DNA from: Undaria pinnatifida
Taxonomy: Eukaryota; Sar; Phaeophyceae; Laminariales; Alariaceae
Length of the DNA: 64,000 nt
Assembly: GCA_012845835.1 (NCBI GenBank)
Contig: JABAKD010000009.1
Location: 14,416,274-14,480,273, forward strand
Direction of reading: 5' to 3'
Below the pieces are notes generated by a model, which was not told the origin of the DNA, made no database searches, and saw only the letters and a program-made list of their open reading frames with translations. Of the stretch, positions 16,861 to 27,859 are shown piece after piece. Position 1 is the first letter of the stretch. Every line of letters starts with the position of its first letter. The position numbers were made by a program, and so were the translations under genes.

Positions 16861-18374
16861 ACACATTGTGAGACGTGTTATTTCGTCGTCTCCGTAGGTG
16901 TGCGTGTAGCATACGCCAGGGCTTGCTGCGCGCGTGCGTGCCCGACATCTGCTTGCGTTTGTTTGAAGTCCGACAGAGTACATTCCAAGCGTCATCTTCC
17001 TTCAATCGTTACTTTTTTCGATCTAAAATTTTGAACAGATTTTAATGTTTCAATTACCACCCTGCTTGCGATGTGCGAGATTGAAGAAGATCACCTCGCG
17101 TTGATTGGGTTTACACTTCGAAACTTGGTTCTGCGTGTATCTCTGCTTTGTGTGGCTCCAGTGCTACGTAAGCCTCTCAAAGCTCGCGTCGAGTGAGTGT
17201 AAAAGCGAAAATAAAGCAGTGTTTGCCACGCGCACTACACCTTGCGTTATTTACTCGTAAAATCATACCAGATATACCTGGGCTTCAATTCACGCGTCAC
17301 CTTGCGACGCGAGCCTCCCCACTCACTGTACCCCCCTCCCTCCCTTGTGCCAGCACTACCTTGCTCATGCCTATTGAGTACGAATGCGCGATGGACGGTT
17401 CAATCAGTCCGTGCAGGTTCTTCCAGGCGAATACACCGCCGTGTCTCAAGGCCGCTAGGACGCTAGGACGAAACCGAAAACGATCCAGCCGCTTCGAAAG
17501 TTACACCACACTCTAATTCCGTGCAGTTTGTCCTCGACACGTGGATGCACTTTTACTATGGGCCCCGGGTAACGTAAAGTTGCCTGTGTAGCGTTGTTGT
17601 GCCGTGGAGAACGCAGACGCAGTTTTTCTTTCTTTCTTTTAGCCTCCGTTCGATGGGTGTTAATAGCCTAAGCTCATCACACTCCCAATAATATGTGGCG
17701 TACATACATGTCGATATTTACTCGGTTGTAGGAACACAATGGTGCTGTGACGTGTGGCAGCGATAGCGCAAGCTACCGTGACGTATCTTCGCCCATTGCT
17801 CCGGCAACGCATACTGCCGCGACTTACGGCTGCCGCGACAGGTAGGGCCGCCGGAGTACGCGAGAGCCCTCTTCTTTGCGTGATGACGCAAACACCTTTT
17901 GCTCGATGATGCGAACGCCTATTTTACTACGCCTGTCCGGCTTTTCATCCCACTCGTCCTCTCCCCCCGCGATCGCCACCTCGCCCTCACCCCCCCCGTT
18001 TGATTGGCTATGAAAAAAATCGGTTCGCTTGAATTCGAGTGAAACCGAAGTAGCAAACGAGCGAGTCGAACCCCAATCACTACGCCCCCGGCTTGTGGGG
18101 GGGGCAATATAGCCGGGGGTAAAAATAGTTCATGGTGATTCGCGCTTGACAATCGCAGCCATTTCGCGAGATTGCGATGTCGATTGGATCGGACGATTGA
18201 ATTGTACGAACACGCTACGATTCGCAGCCAGCCCTACGAAAGGGCTTGATCAATGACCTGAGAGCTACGAGGGTAAGCGGATGAGAGCCGAAAAGGATCC
18301 TTCATACTTCGAAGTACTTGTTGTACACACGCGCGCCCAGGTCAACACTCACGGGACTGCAAGCAACAATTAAC
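16861..18374. other. No gene or repeat I can support
   Basis: Mid-GC unique-looking DNA. The longest frames (about 60-107 codons) lack recognisable motifs or a consistent splice pattern. 17815-17935 has a short ATGACGCAAACACCT near-duplicate. Confidence 0.4.
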
Positions 18375-18455
18375 TTTTTTTTTTTTTTTTTTAATCCTCC
18401 GGCGCATGGGGAAAAATAAAGCTTTAGCTCACCACACTTCCACGTATCTTCAACT
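18375..18455 (-). mobile_element. SINE-A copy 2, 5'-truncated
   Basis: Poly(T) then AATCCTCCGGCGCATGGGGA, AAAATAAAGCTTTAGCTCAC and CACACTTCCACGTAT: the 3' two-thirds of SINE-A in reverse. Confidence 0.8.
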
Positions 18456-19890
18456 AACGCGTCGGTAGCAGTAGTCCTCGACGAGCCAACTGCAACGAGC
18501 GCATACAGAATGATGGTCATGCTGACCACAACTTTTTTGCTCCTGCTTGGAAGGAAAGGAAAGGATAAAAAAAGGTATGTATGAATCTATTAAATAGCTC
18601 TATAGCGCATATGGCCACAACATTCTGGCAACGTTGTGTCAAGCATACAGCCATGGGGGCAGCATATATATGTTTATGTGGTCTCGAGCATGCCCAAGAA
18701 CACTTTATGTGTACCCGGAACGAACCAACGCCTGTACTGTCTAGTCAATTTTCATGCCCCGAACGATTGAACGCCTGCCTTGCCTATTGTTACGACACCA
18801 TACCACACAAGGCGGACGAAGCAGTCGACACCTGCATATCGGTACCCATCATATGGATCATCAAGTTCCATCACCAGGCATGACTATCACCGACCTTGCT
18901 TTCAGCAGTTCAGCCACTTCTGGCCAGAGAGAAAAACTCCGTCATCAGGTCTACTCACGCTCCAAAACCTCTCGTACATCCAAAAAGTGATGATCGTGTT
19001 ATAAGACAGGTGCACGGAGGGTGATAAGAAAAACAATTACAGCAAAAGCTGGGGAGATAGAAAGCAACAAAAAGCCGCTGTGAGAAGGGAAAACAAAAAA
19101 AAGAAAATACGATGAAACCCCCCGACTCAAAGGAAAAACCTCCACGTGGAACGACAAAAATGAAGAAAAAAGGCAATAGAACAACAAAATGTAAAAACAA
19201 TGACACGCAAGCCGTGATTCACCCAGACAGGCAGGCAGTCACTCACACATTCCCTCTTTCGCGCTCGCGCCCCCCCTCCCTCCTCTCTCTCTCTCCTTCT
19301 CTCTGGTTATTTTTCTCCTCCCCTCTGCCTCCCTGTCTCCCCTCCCCCCCCCGCCTCTCTCTCTCCCTCTCTCTGGTTCTCATTCTCCCCTCCTTTGTCC
19401 CCTTTTCTCTTTCTCTCTCCTCCCGAAGCTGTTACTGTTGCGTGCTAGACTGACAAATACAGGAAGAATCAGTGACAAAAGATAGAAACCGTTCGTACGG
19501 AGAGTACGCGACGACACCGCTGAAGAAACTCCCGTTATGTTGGGTGATCATGCTCTCATTCTAGTGTGAGAAGCAGAGGTACCTTGCCATTTTTAGTACC
19601 AAAAAGGAAAAAAAACGACAAAACACCAAAGAGATGAAAGAAACGAACAAAATCAAAGGGACCGAGCAGAGAAATCAAGCAACATAAAGCTAAGCACAAG
19701 AACACCCCTGACAAATCAAGAAAGGTCTTGACCACGAAAGCAAGCACAGTATATCGAGAAATCAGGCAACAAAAAAAGAAAGGAAGAAAACGAAAGACGC
19801 CCGACAAGACCAAAAACAACAGGAAGAAAATCGGGCTTTACACGGATCACATGATGCGGGTCGCGGGTAAGGGCAGAAGGTTATAAAAAA
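18456..19890. other. No gene seen; A-rich and CT-rich DNA
   Basis: 19255-19430 is CT-rich simple sequence (CTCTCTCTC). 19020-19210 and 19590-19840 are strand-asymmetric A-rich. Nothing coding is supported. Confidence 0.45.
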
Positions 19891-19894
19891 TCTC

Positions 19895-20030
19895 ACGGGT
19901 CCGGTCCGGTCCGGTCCGCTCGGGTCGGGCCGGGTCGGGTCGGGTCGGGTCGGGCCGGGTCGGGTCGGGTCGGGTCGGGTCGGGTCGGGTCGGGTCGGGT
20001 CGGGTCGGGTCGGGTCGGGTCGGGTCGGAT
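19895..20030 (+). repeat. (GGTCC/GGGTC)n pentanucleotide array
   Basis: About 27 five-base units, first GGTCC then GGGTC with a few GGGCC. On the minus strand it gives an artefactual (DPTRP)n frame. Confidence 0.93.
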
Positions 20031-20347
20031 CCGAATATGTTTTAAGTCTCACTGCTAGCCAGGTTGGGTCAGGAGGTTTCCAATTCCCACGAAAGAAGGT
20101 TGGGTCACCCTCCCCCGACCCTATCCGCGAGGTTTGACCCGAACTATCAAAATCGCTCAAGAGGACAGACGGGGGGAATGGCTAGCCCGCTATCTTTCTC
20201 GCCGTCGACGCCAAACAAGAAGGGTACTCATATAGCGGACGTGAGCTCAGGAGCGGCAGAGGACGACGCGAAAGTGGGGTGATCGCATATTCCGGCATGC
20301 CCCCCTCTCTCTCTCCCGCCCCTTCCCCTCCCCGGCCCTTTCCCTCC

Positions 20348-20470
20348 CCTCGCGCTTGTGGTGCACGCGATGTCTGCCTGGTCGATTAAAACCCGACGGG
20401 AGACGCGAGGGTCTTATGGTCCTGCGGACTACGGCTAGGCATGATACAATCGTGGAACCCTCCTTCCCCT
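20348..20470 (+). repeat. Family B, copy 6
   Basis: CGCGCTTGTGGTGCACGCGA, GTCTGCCTGGTCGATTAAAA, GCGAGGGTCTTATGGTCCTG, ending CCCTCCTTCCCC. Confidence 0.6.
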
Positions 20471-21371
20471 TTCCTTCCCCCCTTTCTCCTCTTCCCTCTC
20501 CCGCCAAAAAGTAAAAAATGTACGTTTCGCACCGAAACACAAAACCTACGATCACGAAAAAAACACCCTGACTGCTACATGCTATGCGGTGGTATTTTAC
20601 GCGGTCGCAACGCCACAAACTAAAACTCGGCAGGACACGTCCTACACCCCACTTGATTGGCATTCTCGCCCGATGACGGCTGCACCACACCGGAACGGGC
20701 ACGACAAACTGCTTTGGGAGAAGAAGCGAGAAAAACGATCAACTGTCGTCGTATGAAAAAGGAAAAATAAGAAAAATATACGAATATATGTGGAAGAAAA
20801 CGAGGTAAAAGAAACAGAAGCAGAAAAAGAACAAAAAGCAAGCAGGAAAAAAAGAAGAAAAATACGCGAGAGAAAGAGGACAGACGTGGAAGAAAAATAA
20901 GCAACAGAAAAAAAAAAGAAAAGAAGAAGAAAAAGAAGAAGGAAAAACACAAGAAATGATGAGAGAAAAAGAGAGCAGCAGCTCCCCAAAGAGAAAAAAC
21001 ACCTCTTTGGTGCACAGGATATTTTATATTATACACCCAAAACGTGGACCGGAAGAAAACGTGCTCTACAAGTAGGCTATCATGCTCACACGCTAATATA
21101 CAGTAGTGGGACAGCTGACAACGTCAGCGGTCGAGAAGGGGCACAGGTCCACCCTTTCCCCTTCTTCCCCCGTTGACCACTTCACATATTCTTTGGCTAT
21201 TTCAGACGCGGCAAGCAAACTTTAACTCTTTAGATCCTACACTACATTACGCTGCCCCTTTCCCCACCTCCATCGAGAGTCGTCACGGGATAACTCTACG
21301 AGCTGTTTCGTGCCGCCGGTACTGCTCAGTGCTATAATACGTAACGTGGCCGCCAGCGAACGCCGCATCGA
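20471..21371. other. No gene seen; strand-asymmetric purine block 20755-21000
   Basis: 20755-21000 is almost entirely A and G on the plus strand and gives Phe/Ser-rich artefactual frames on the minus strand. 21030-21370 is unremarkable 3' flank of the hydrolase gene. Confidence 0.5.
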
Positions 21372-22047
21372 GAGCCGTTGCTGGTTGGATCTAGAAAATT
21401 CGTTGAAGAGCCGTGAGATCCAAATAGTCGCTGGGTCTGCAGATCAGATAAGCCATTGGATGTAAACTCCGTTGGATCTGAAAATCCGTTGGTTCTAAAG
21501 AGCCGTTGGATTTAAAGAGTCGTCTCTAAATACTTGTATCTGGAACGTTTTAGAGCCGTTGGATACAAAGATACGTTGGATATACAGAACCATTGGATAT
21601 ACAGAACCGTTGGCTTTACAGAGCGGTTGGCTCTAAAGAGCCATTGGCGCCGTCGCTACCGACCCAGTGACACTAAGCAACGTGGCCAAAAAACAACACA
21701 TCGAGATCCACTGCAAACGTATTCTAAGAGTCGTTGCACGCTGGCTCTAAGGGTCGTCGCGCACCGGCTTTATAACCCCCATAGAAGTGCACCCACGCCT
21801 GTGGCGAAAAACTACTTGAAAACAATGCAGGAAACAATCGCAATAGTAAAAAATGTTGAGACGCGCCTCTTTAAAGCAGTCAAGAGCCGTTGCGGGCTGG
21901 CTCTAAGAGCCGTTGCATGCTGGCGCTAAGAGTCGTTGCACGCTGGCTCTAAGAGCCGCTGCACACTAGCTCTAAGAGCCGTTTTACGCTGGCTGTAAGA
22001 GCCGTTGCGCGCTGGATCTAAGAGCCGTTGGCGACGCTGGCGCTAGC
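21372..22047 (+). repeat. ~17-23 bp degenerate tandem repeat, AAGAGCCGTTGSRCGCTGGCTCT
   Basis: Left part: GAGCCGTTGGATYTAAA units. Right part (21880-22047): five to seven units of AAGAGCCGTTGCACGCTGGCTCT. The last unit contains the final codons and stop of the hydrolase gene. Confidence 0.85.
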
Positions 22048-22169
22048 CTTCTGCGCCTTCTCTTTGCCTAGCAGCAGCAGCCTGTCTATCACGTCCGGGT
22101 CCCCCAAAACAATGTCCGCGAGGGTGTCGACAACCCCTTCCGTCTCTGTAGGCAGGCCGTGTGCGCTGT
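22018..22169 (-). CDS. Hydrolase last exon
   Basis: Acceptor TCTCAAATAG. It encodes (D)SAHGLPTETEGVVDTLA then DIVLGDPDVIDRLLLLGKEK and a short Ala/Ser tail ending VANGS-TAG. The catalytic His is here. The last ten codons lie in a tandem-repeat unit. Confidence 0.88.
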
Positions 22170-25018
22170 CTATTTGAGAAAAAAAAGGAAGTAGGTACAC
22201 GTTCAATTAAGAACACCAACGAGGTAAGAGAGAGTGAGGGTAAACGAAGAAGGGGATACGGGGGAGGAGGGACGGGAAAGAGGGTGGGAAGGAGGAGGGA
22301 GGGGGAACGCGGAAAAACGGGGAGAGGAACCGAGGAAGGGGGAGGGGGAAGGAGAGAGGGGTAAGGGGTACAAAAGCAACATATCATAATCAACAACACC
22401 AACACCAACACCAACACCAGCACCAACCCCCCCACAAAACAACACCAATACCACCATAACATTAGAGAGATCTACAAAGTTCTGGTACTTCTACACAACA
22501 ACAAACACCACCCCCACCCCCACCCCCACCCCCACCCCCACCACCACCATCCACACCACCACGTCGACTACCCCCACCAACGTACAGGTGCTCATCACCT
22601 GGTATCCTACACACGTGGAACGGGACGTCCTTCGGCGCAAACGGCCGCACCGCCTCCGCTTGCTCCTCCACCGGCGCCACCGACCCGTCCGACTCCCCCA
22701 TAACCATCACCACCTCACCAGAGACTTTCCACGGTTTAGACAGCTGGTCCTGTTTATACCAAGCCACAGAATCGTATCAGTGTCATACCGGTGCCGTATA
22801 TACCGGGAAATATAAACGGTAAGGGGATAGGGGACGGGCGGAGTCAAGAGGAAGGGGAACGGGCAGACGAGGTTCTAATCAAGAAGCCTAAAAACAACAA
22901 CGACAACAACAACAACAACAACGGAGATTGGTGCAGCACGAAAAACAGCTAAATATATACCACGACCCGACTCGATCATCCCCTCCCGTCCTCTTTTCTC
23001 CCCTCCTCCCCTCCCCTCCCTCCCTCCCCCCCCTCCCCTCGACAAAAAACGCTGTAATGCAATATGTGGAAACAAACAGTGAGCACTCAAACGCTGCAGG
23101 TGTCTCTATTAGGAGCATAGCAACGATGCTCCCTCTCAAAAGGGATGCGTGGTCAAATGGTCAACTGACCAAGGCGGCACGCAACAAATGAGTACGCCCC
23201 CCCCGTCCCTCCCCTCGCCTTCCCAACCTCCTACCTGCATGATCCACATCTGTCTTAGGGAGTGTACGGGAAGGCAGGTGAGGTAAAAGGCTGTTGAGTA
23301 TGCGGCAACGTTGAGGCTGTCGATAGGCCTCCCCTCTCTTCGCTTTTTCACCACGGTGCCCAGGTATCTGGTCACAAGGGGGCCCACCACCGGCTTCAGC
23401 AGCAGCCTCTTCGCCCTGTGGTTTGGGTGGGGTTTGGTTTGGTTTGGTTTCGGTTGGGTGGGGTTTGTTTCGTATTGTTTTGTTTTGTTTTATTGGGTTT
23501 GCGTTGGTGTGGTGTGGTGTGGTGTGGTGTGGTGTGGTGTGGTGTGGTGTGGTGTGGTGTGGTGTGGTGTGGTGTGGTCTGGTGTGGTGTGGTGTGGTGT
23601 GGTGTGGTGTGGTGTGGTGTGGTGTGGTGTGGTCTGGTCTGGTTTGGCGTGGCTTGGTTTGGTTTGGTCTGGTTCCTTTTTCGTTTCGTTTCGTTCGTCG
23701 CTTCGTTTTCGTTTCCTTCCCGTTTTGGTTTCCGACCGCGTTTGTGCTCGTCGCGTCGCGTACACATCACAGCCAGCACAACCCTCACCCCCACCCCCAC
23801 CCACCCCCACCCACACCCCCACCCCCACCCCCACCCACACGCTTTTTCGTTTTCGTACGAGCTCGCTCTCACCATCGGTCACCAGCGTGTGAGATGAAGT
23901 TCGGCCCCGTGAAAATCAACCGATCTATGTGGAACGACTCGGCCACCAGCGCAGCAACGGGTGCGCCGGTACTGTGCGCGACCACCGTAACCTCTTCGCA
24001 CAGGCCCCGGGCGACGGCCAAGCTGTCCCGGCACGCCAACACCCAACTGACCCCCACCATTTGAGAGGCGACAAAACGAAACAACCAACGACAAGCAAAA
24101 ATACAAAAGGAGAAGAAAAACGAAGCAAAACGGGCATCCACAGGTACCGGCAAAAGGAGCATACGGGCACACGAGCACAAGGGACGAGGGATCAGGAACG
24201 AGGGACGAGAGAACGAGCGAGCGAGTACATGAGGGGTTCGGAAAACGTCGATCCAACCTTCAAACCTCCCATGGTTGGCGATCATTATCTCTACATCATA
24301 AAACATTTGATCACGTTTCTCTTGGCATAACGCTCGTTCGCTCATGCGCTTGATCCCGCAATTTTAACACAACTCTAATTTCAAGTTATATATCCCCAAC
24401 GGGTGGGTGCAGCCGATACTCATGTGGCCCACGTGTAAGACATACACAGCTGGCGGAAAACCCGGTGTCTACAGTAGGAATAGTCGAGAACGAAAAGCAG
24501 GTTTCAAGTGTATCACCCTCGCCTGACACGTCCTCAAATACCCCCCCTTCCCTCCCTCCTCGCCATCTCCCCCAATCACCCCCCCCCCCTCCATGCCTGG
24601 TCGGTGAAACCCGATGTGCTTTGTCTTGTACGAATGCGAGGGTCTATGGTCATACGACTACGGCCATGCATGAAATTAGTACCCCCTCCCCTCCTCAATC
24701 ACCTCTCCCCCCTCCCCCTCAATCCCCCCCCAACTCCCCCACCCCACCCCTCCAAAGGCTCACTCCGTCCAAGAAACCCTGTTAGCCTCCCCGAAGTCGG
24801 TCCTCCCCCAGCCTGGGGTTCGCGGTGCCAACGTGTACCAGTTGGCCTTCGACGCCCTCTCGGCCAGGCCATTCCACATGTCGGGCATGTCGCCGAAGCC
24901 GCCGATTAAGACGAGCCCCTTCTTGAAGACCTTTTTGGGCTGTCCGTCGGGTCCCACGGGGGCGAAGGGAGGAACCGAAAGAGCGATGGACTTGTCCAAG
25001 GAGCGCAGCTGGCGGTTT
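22018..25018 (-). CDS. Alpha/beta-hydrolase fold serine hydrolase, 5 exons (5' exon not found)
   Basis: Exons 25018-24764, 24046-23873, 23415-23235, 22749-22599 and 22169-22018 join in frame on the minus strand into 303 residues plus TAG. I see the oxyanion strand LVLIGGFGDMPDMW (35-48), a nucleophile elbow VVAHSTGAP with S110 (A-x-S-x-G instead of G-x-S-x-G), VVMVMGESDG with candidate acid D224, and DSAHGLPTE with candidate catalytic H257. The Ser-Asp-His order and spacing fit the AB-hydrolase/S33 superfamily. The substrate cannot be told (lipase, esterase or peptidase). The first exon starts mid-codon after a strong pyrimidine tract and CCCCAG, so the start codon and any targeting peptide lie upstream of 25018, undetected. 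It is convergent with BCAT across about 10.8 kb. Confidence 0.88.
22170..22598 (-). other. Hydrolase intron 4: purine tract and CAACAC/CCCCCA microsatellites
   Basis: 22225-22375 is G/A-rich on the plus strand, 22390-22440 is (CAACAC)n and 22505-22560 is (CCCCCA)n/(CCA)n. Confidence 0.7.
22599..22749 (-). CDS. Hydrolase exon (Asp-bearing)
   Basis: Acceptor TAAACAG, donor CCAG|GTGATG. Encodes DQLSKPWKVSGEVVMVMGES then DGSVAPVEEQAEAVRPFAPK and DVPFHVCRIP. MVMGESDG has the form of the strand-7 end that carries the catalytic Asp. Confidence 0.87.
22750..23234 (-). other. Hydrolase intron 3
   Basis: Contains (CAA)n at 22895-22922, a CT-rich tract at 22975-23045 and a LINE-C 3' end (23105-23205, plus strand). 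Confidence 0.6.
23105..23205 (+). mobile_element. LINE-C 3' end fragment with poly(C)
   Basis: TCTATTAGGAGCATAGCAAC, CTCAAAAGGGATGCGTGGTC, CAACAAATGAGTACGCCCCC. Antisense to the hydrolase gene. Confidence 0.7.
23235..23415 (-). CDS. Hydrolase exon 3 (helical lid region)
   Basis: Acceptor AACCACAG, donor CAG|GTAGGA. Encodes AKRLLLKPVVGPLVTRYLGT, then VVKKRREGRPIDSLNVAAYS and TAFYLTCLPVHSLRQMWIMQ. It sits between the nucleophile and acid strands, where the family carries its variable cap. Confidence 0.86.
23430..23872 (-). repeat. Hydrolase intron 2: (GGTGT)n 23505-23640 and CCCCCA tract 23790-23840
   Basis: GGTTT/GGTGT pentanucleotide arrays, then GTTTCGTTTC DNA, then (CACCCC)n. They yield Cys/Val/Trp and His/Thr/Pro artefactual frames. 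Confidence 0.9.
23873..24046 (-). CDS. Hydrolase exon 2 (nucleophile elbow)
   Basis: Acceptor GGGGGTCAG, donor GATG|GTGAGA. Encodes WVLACRDSLAVARGLCEEVT, VVAHSTGAPVAALVAESFHI and DRLIFTGPNFISHAGDR. The Ser of AHSTG is the presumed nucleophile. Confidence 0.9.
24060..24763 (-). other. Hydrolase intron 1, with a family B copy
   Basis: 24585-24700 carries family B (GCCTGGTCGGTGAAACCCGA, GCGAGGGTCTATGGTCATAC) and C-rich flanks at 24540-24595 and 24680-24750. The rest is unassigned. Confidence 0.6.
24764..25018 (-). CDS. Hydrolase exon 1 of those found
   Basis: Acceptor CTCTCCCCAG, donor CGGA|GTGAGC. Encodes NRQLRSLDKSIALSVPPFAP, VGPDGQPKKVFKKGLVLIGG, FGDMPDMWNGLAERASKANW and YTLAPRTPGWGRTDFGEANR then VSWT. 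The GGFG turn is the oxyanion-hole loop. The incoming phase is one base, so an upstream exon must exist. Confidence 0.88.
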
Positions 25019-25127
25019 CTGGGGAGAGGGGAGGAAAAAGTTGACAAATAAAAAAAGGAAAACGAAGAAAAATAAAATAAAGAAAACGAAAATGTGGACG
25101 AGAGAAGTGTGTATTTCTAGTTCAACG

Positions 25128-25430
25128 GCTCCGCTCCGCGGGCGGCTTGACGCCGCTCGCTACGCTCGTGCAAGGAAGAATACAACTTAATGTGAAGGGG
25201 GCAAGAAAAGAAAAGGCCCATGATTTAGTGCAACCAGCGATTTGATAAAGTCATAGGGCTACTTGTGCAGAGCTGATTGCCCTGTGCTGTGCTGTGTGCT
25301 TGCTGGCGATGTCACGTTCTGATCGGCAGCACGGCTGCCGCCGAAAAAAGCGGGGGGGGGGGGGGCACGAAGAGGACCGAGAGAGGACAATCAACGGAGA
25401 AAGCAAAAAGACGAGCACGCCGTAGTACAC
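25128..25430 (+). repeat. Dispersed repeat paired with 47826-48065
   Basis: Shared words: GACGCCGC(T/C)CGCTA, AGAGCTGATTGCCCTGTGCT, GTTCTGATCGGCA and GAGAGAGGACAATCAA. Both copies precede CACACGTACA. No coding content. Confidence 0.7.
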
Positions 25431-25796
25431 ACGTACACACCGATACATACTATGAGGCTTCGAGGGCTGAGAGCGCTGTGCTGTGCTGTCCTTGTGACGC
25501 ATGCTCGACGGCAACATGCTACTTCGTGCCACTGCTGTATTTAGCTCTAAGAGCTGCGGGTGGGTGTGTTTGTATTGTGATCTGAGCAGAATAAACAGGT
25601 GCAAAAATAAACGTGTACTGGTACTCTACGAACAACGTGTCAATGATACGATACGTGCAAAATAAACGTGCACATACGTATTCGGACAAAGTTCTTTGTA
25701 CTTGATTTTGGTTATCGGCACTTCTTATGTTGAATTTAGTGTGGGAACGGCTGTCTCGCTCATTTTTTAATATTTTCTATTCTGACTCGCGTTTTG

Positions 25797-26370
25797 AGGC
25801 CATTTCTTACACAGGCGGATTCCGCCAGTTGAAAACGGCCCTTTGCGACCGGAATTTTAGTCGACTGGATTATTCTGGTCCTTCTTATCGTCAGTCGAGT
25901 CGATTTTATAGTTTTTGTGCTCTTCCCAGAGGCGGTTAGTGTGAGGGAGTACTGCTGTATGGCAGTCGAAAATCGGTTGGTAGCTCTGTGCTTCGCGCGT
26001 TCTCCGCGAGCGATGCGTGCTTCGCGCGCGACAAACCCCCGTCCAAGCGGGTTGGTGGCGTTGGGCTTAGCCGAAAACCGCCAAAGCTACGTTCGTGGCG
26101 TGGCACTCAGCCAAGAGCCGCCAAAGCTACACCAGGCGTATCCGTTGTTGGCAAAATGGCATCGATACCGCGCGCTGCTTTCGTCGTGTGATACACGCTG
26201 CTGGCGAGCGGAGCCAGGAATGCGCCACGCTGACGCGCGGCGAGAAGCAACAGCAGTGATAGGCAAGCCAGCTTCGGCGCGGTTGTTCGATACTGCTGTG
26301 TGGTATCTGGTATGGGCGTGTGGGCGTGTGGGTGTGTGTTTGGTGGTGGGACGAGCGATGCGATGGGCTT
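25797..26370 (-). repeat. Left arm of 1.7-kb near-palindrome (TCGACTG fold-back family)
   Basis: The reverse complement aligns over about 575 bp with 26937-27540 at high identity: CCCATCGCATCGCTCGTCCC, TATCACTGCTGTTGCTTCTC, GGATACGCCTG(C/G)TGTAGC, CACCAACCCGCTTGG. The spacer of about 565 bp holds a MITE and TCGACTG repeats. Confidence 0.88.
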
Positions 26371-26384
26371 AAAAGACACTATTA

Positions 26385-26634
26385 CGGAGATCCATTGTTA
26401 ACAGGGGTAAATGCCTCATCATCATCATGTTGCAAAAAAAATCACCGGGAATTTTCTCCTAATATTTGCAATGTCTCGGGCCAGAACATCATATTTTAAG
26501 TTTTTTGTTTTTGCGCCGTGACCGTAATAGCCTATGCGAACAATCCAAGCTATTGTTTACCGTTATCGACGAAGATTTGACAGAGCTATGACCCCCATAG
26601 GCATCAAATGACCCCTGTTAGCAATGGATCTCCG
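26385..26634. mobile_element. MITE-2, ~250 bp, ~24-bp TIRs, TA flanks
   Basis: Left end CGGAGATCCATTGTTAACAG and right end CTGTTAGCAATGGATCTCCG are inverted repeats with one mismatch that extend to GGGGT. TA lies on both sides (26383-26384 and 26635-26636). It is non-coding and nested inside the fold-back. Confidence 0.82.
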
Positions 26635-26639
26635 TAAAT

Positions 26640-26936
26640 AGTAAAACTCTTTCGACTGGATCCGCCAGTCGGACAACTCAGTCGGCAAAAGTTGAGTCGA
26701 AAGCTCTTTTTCGACTGTGCACGTGAGGCCATTTCTTATACAGTCGGATTTGTCAGTCGAAAACGGCCGTTTTCGACTGAAGCCCAAATCGGGCTTTTTT
26801 ACACAGTCGAAAAAGGGCTTTTTCGACTCGACTTTTTTTTACTGAGAATTCCGACTGGCGGATCCAGTCGAAAAAGTCGAGTTTTTCGACTGGATCCTCC
26901 AGTCGAAAAACTCAGTCGAAAAGTTTTACCCCTGAT
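26640..26936 (+). repeat. TCGACTGGATCCGCCAGTCGAAAA palindrome cluster
   Basis: Six or more copies of CCAGTCGAAAA and TTTTCGACTGG in both orientations form short hairpins. The same cluster precedes the copy at 1129. Confidence 0.75.
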
Positions 26937-27540
26937 TTTTGAACCCATCGCATCGCTCGTCCCACCACCAAATACACACCCACACACCCGCACACCCATA
27001 CCAGGTACCACACAGCAGTACCTGGTATCATACAACAGCGCCGACGCTGGCTTGGCTATCACTGCTGTTGCTTCTCGCCGCAAGTCAGCGTGGCGCACTC
27101 CTGGCTCCGCTCGTCAACGGCGTGTATCACACGACAGAAGTAGCGCGCGTTATCGATGCCATTTTGCCAACAACGGATACGCCTGCTGTAGCTTTGGCGG
27201 CTCTCGGCTGAGTGCAACGCCACGGACATAGCTTTGGCGGCTTTCGGCTAAGCTCAACGCCACCAACCCGCTTGGTCGAAGGTTCGTCGCGCGCGATGCT
27301 CGCGAAGAACGCGAGAAGCACAGCTGACAGAGCTGCCAACTGATTTTCGACTGCCATACAGCAGTACATCAGTATTCCCGCACACCAACCGCCTATAGGA
27401 AGAGCATAACAACTGTAAAATCGACTCGACTGGCGATAAGAAAAGGGACCCGAAGAATCCAGTGGCAAAAAAGTTCAGTCAAAAAGGGCCGTTTTCGACT
27501 GGCGGAATCCGACTGTGTAAGAAATGGCCTAAGACAGCCC
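26937..27540 (+). repeat. Right arm of near-palindrome
   Basis: Partner of 25797-26370; also matches 1129-1705 in the same orientation. It includes CATACCAGGTACC and AGTACCTGGTATC copies of the window-wide motif. Confidence 0.88.
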
Positions 27541-27859
27541 GATTTGGGCTTCAGTCGAAAAAGGCCGTTTTCGACTGACAAAGCCGACTGTGAAAGAAAT
27601 GGCCTGAACATCAATTTTTTAAACACTTTTTTTTCGACTTTTAAGAAAAAAAAATCTTGACGTTAGTGTGGAAATATATATTGAAACTGGTGTTGGGATA
27701 GTCATCTTGAAGCAGTGCTGGAGATTTTGTCTTGAGTTAGTCTTCGAGCGGTCCCGAAGAACTTCGGGCGCCTCCCACACCGTAAATAGACATACTTACA
27801 ATACCTTGGCAAGTAATTCGTCTCACAATCACTTGATTATAGGGCCCTGATTCGCTCTC

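Noticed and set aside
19762-20160. (DPTRP)n repeat protein on the minus strand
   Set aside because: GGGTC pentanucleotide array; no flanking coding sequence.
23396-24064. Cys/Val/Trp and His/Thr/Pro frames over GGTGT repeats
   Set aside because: Pentanucleotide array in a hydrolase intron.
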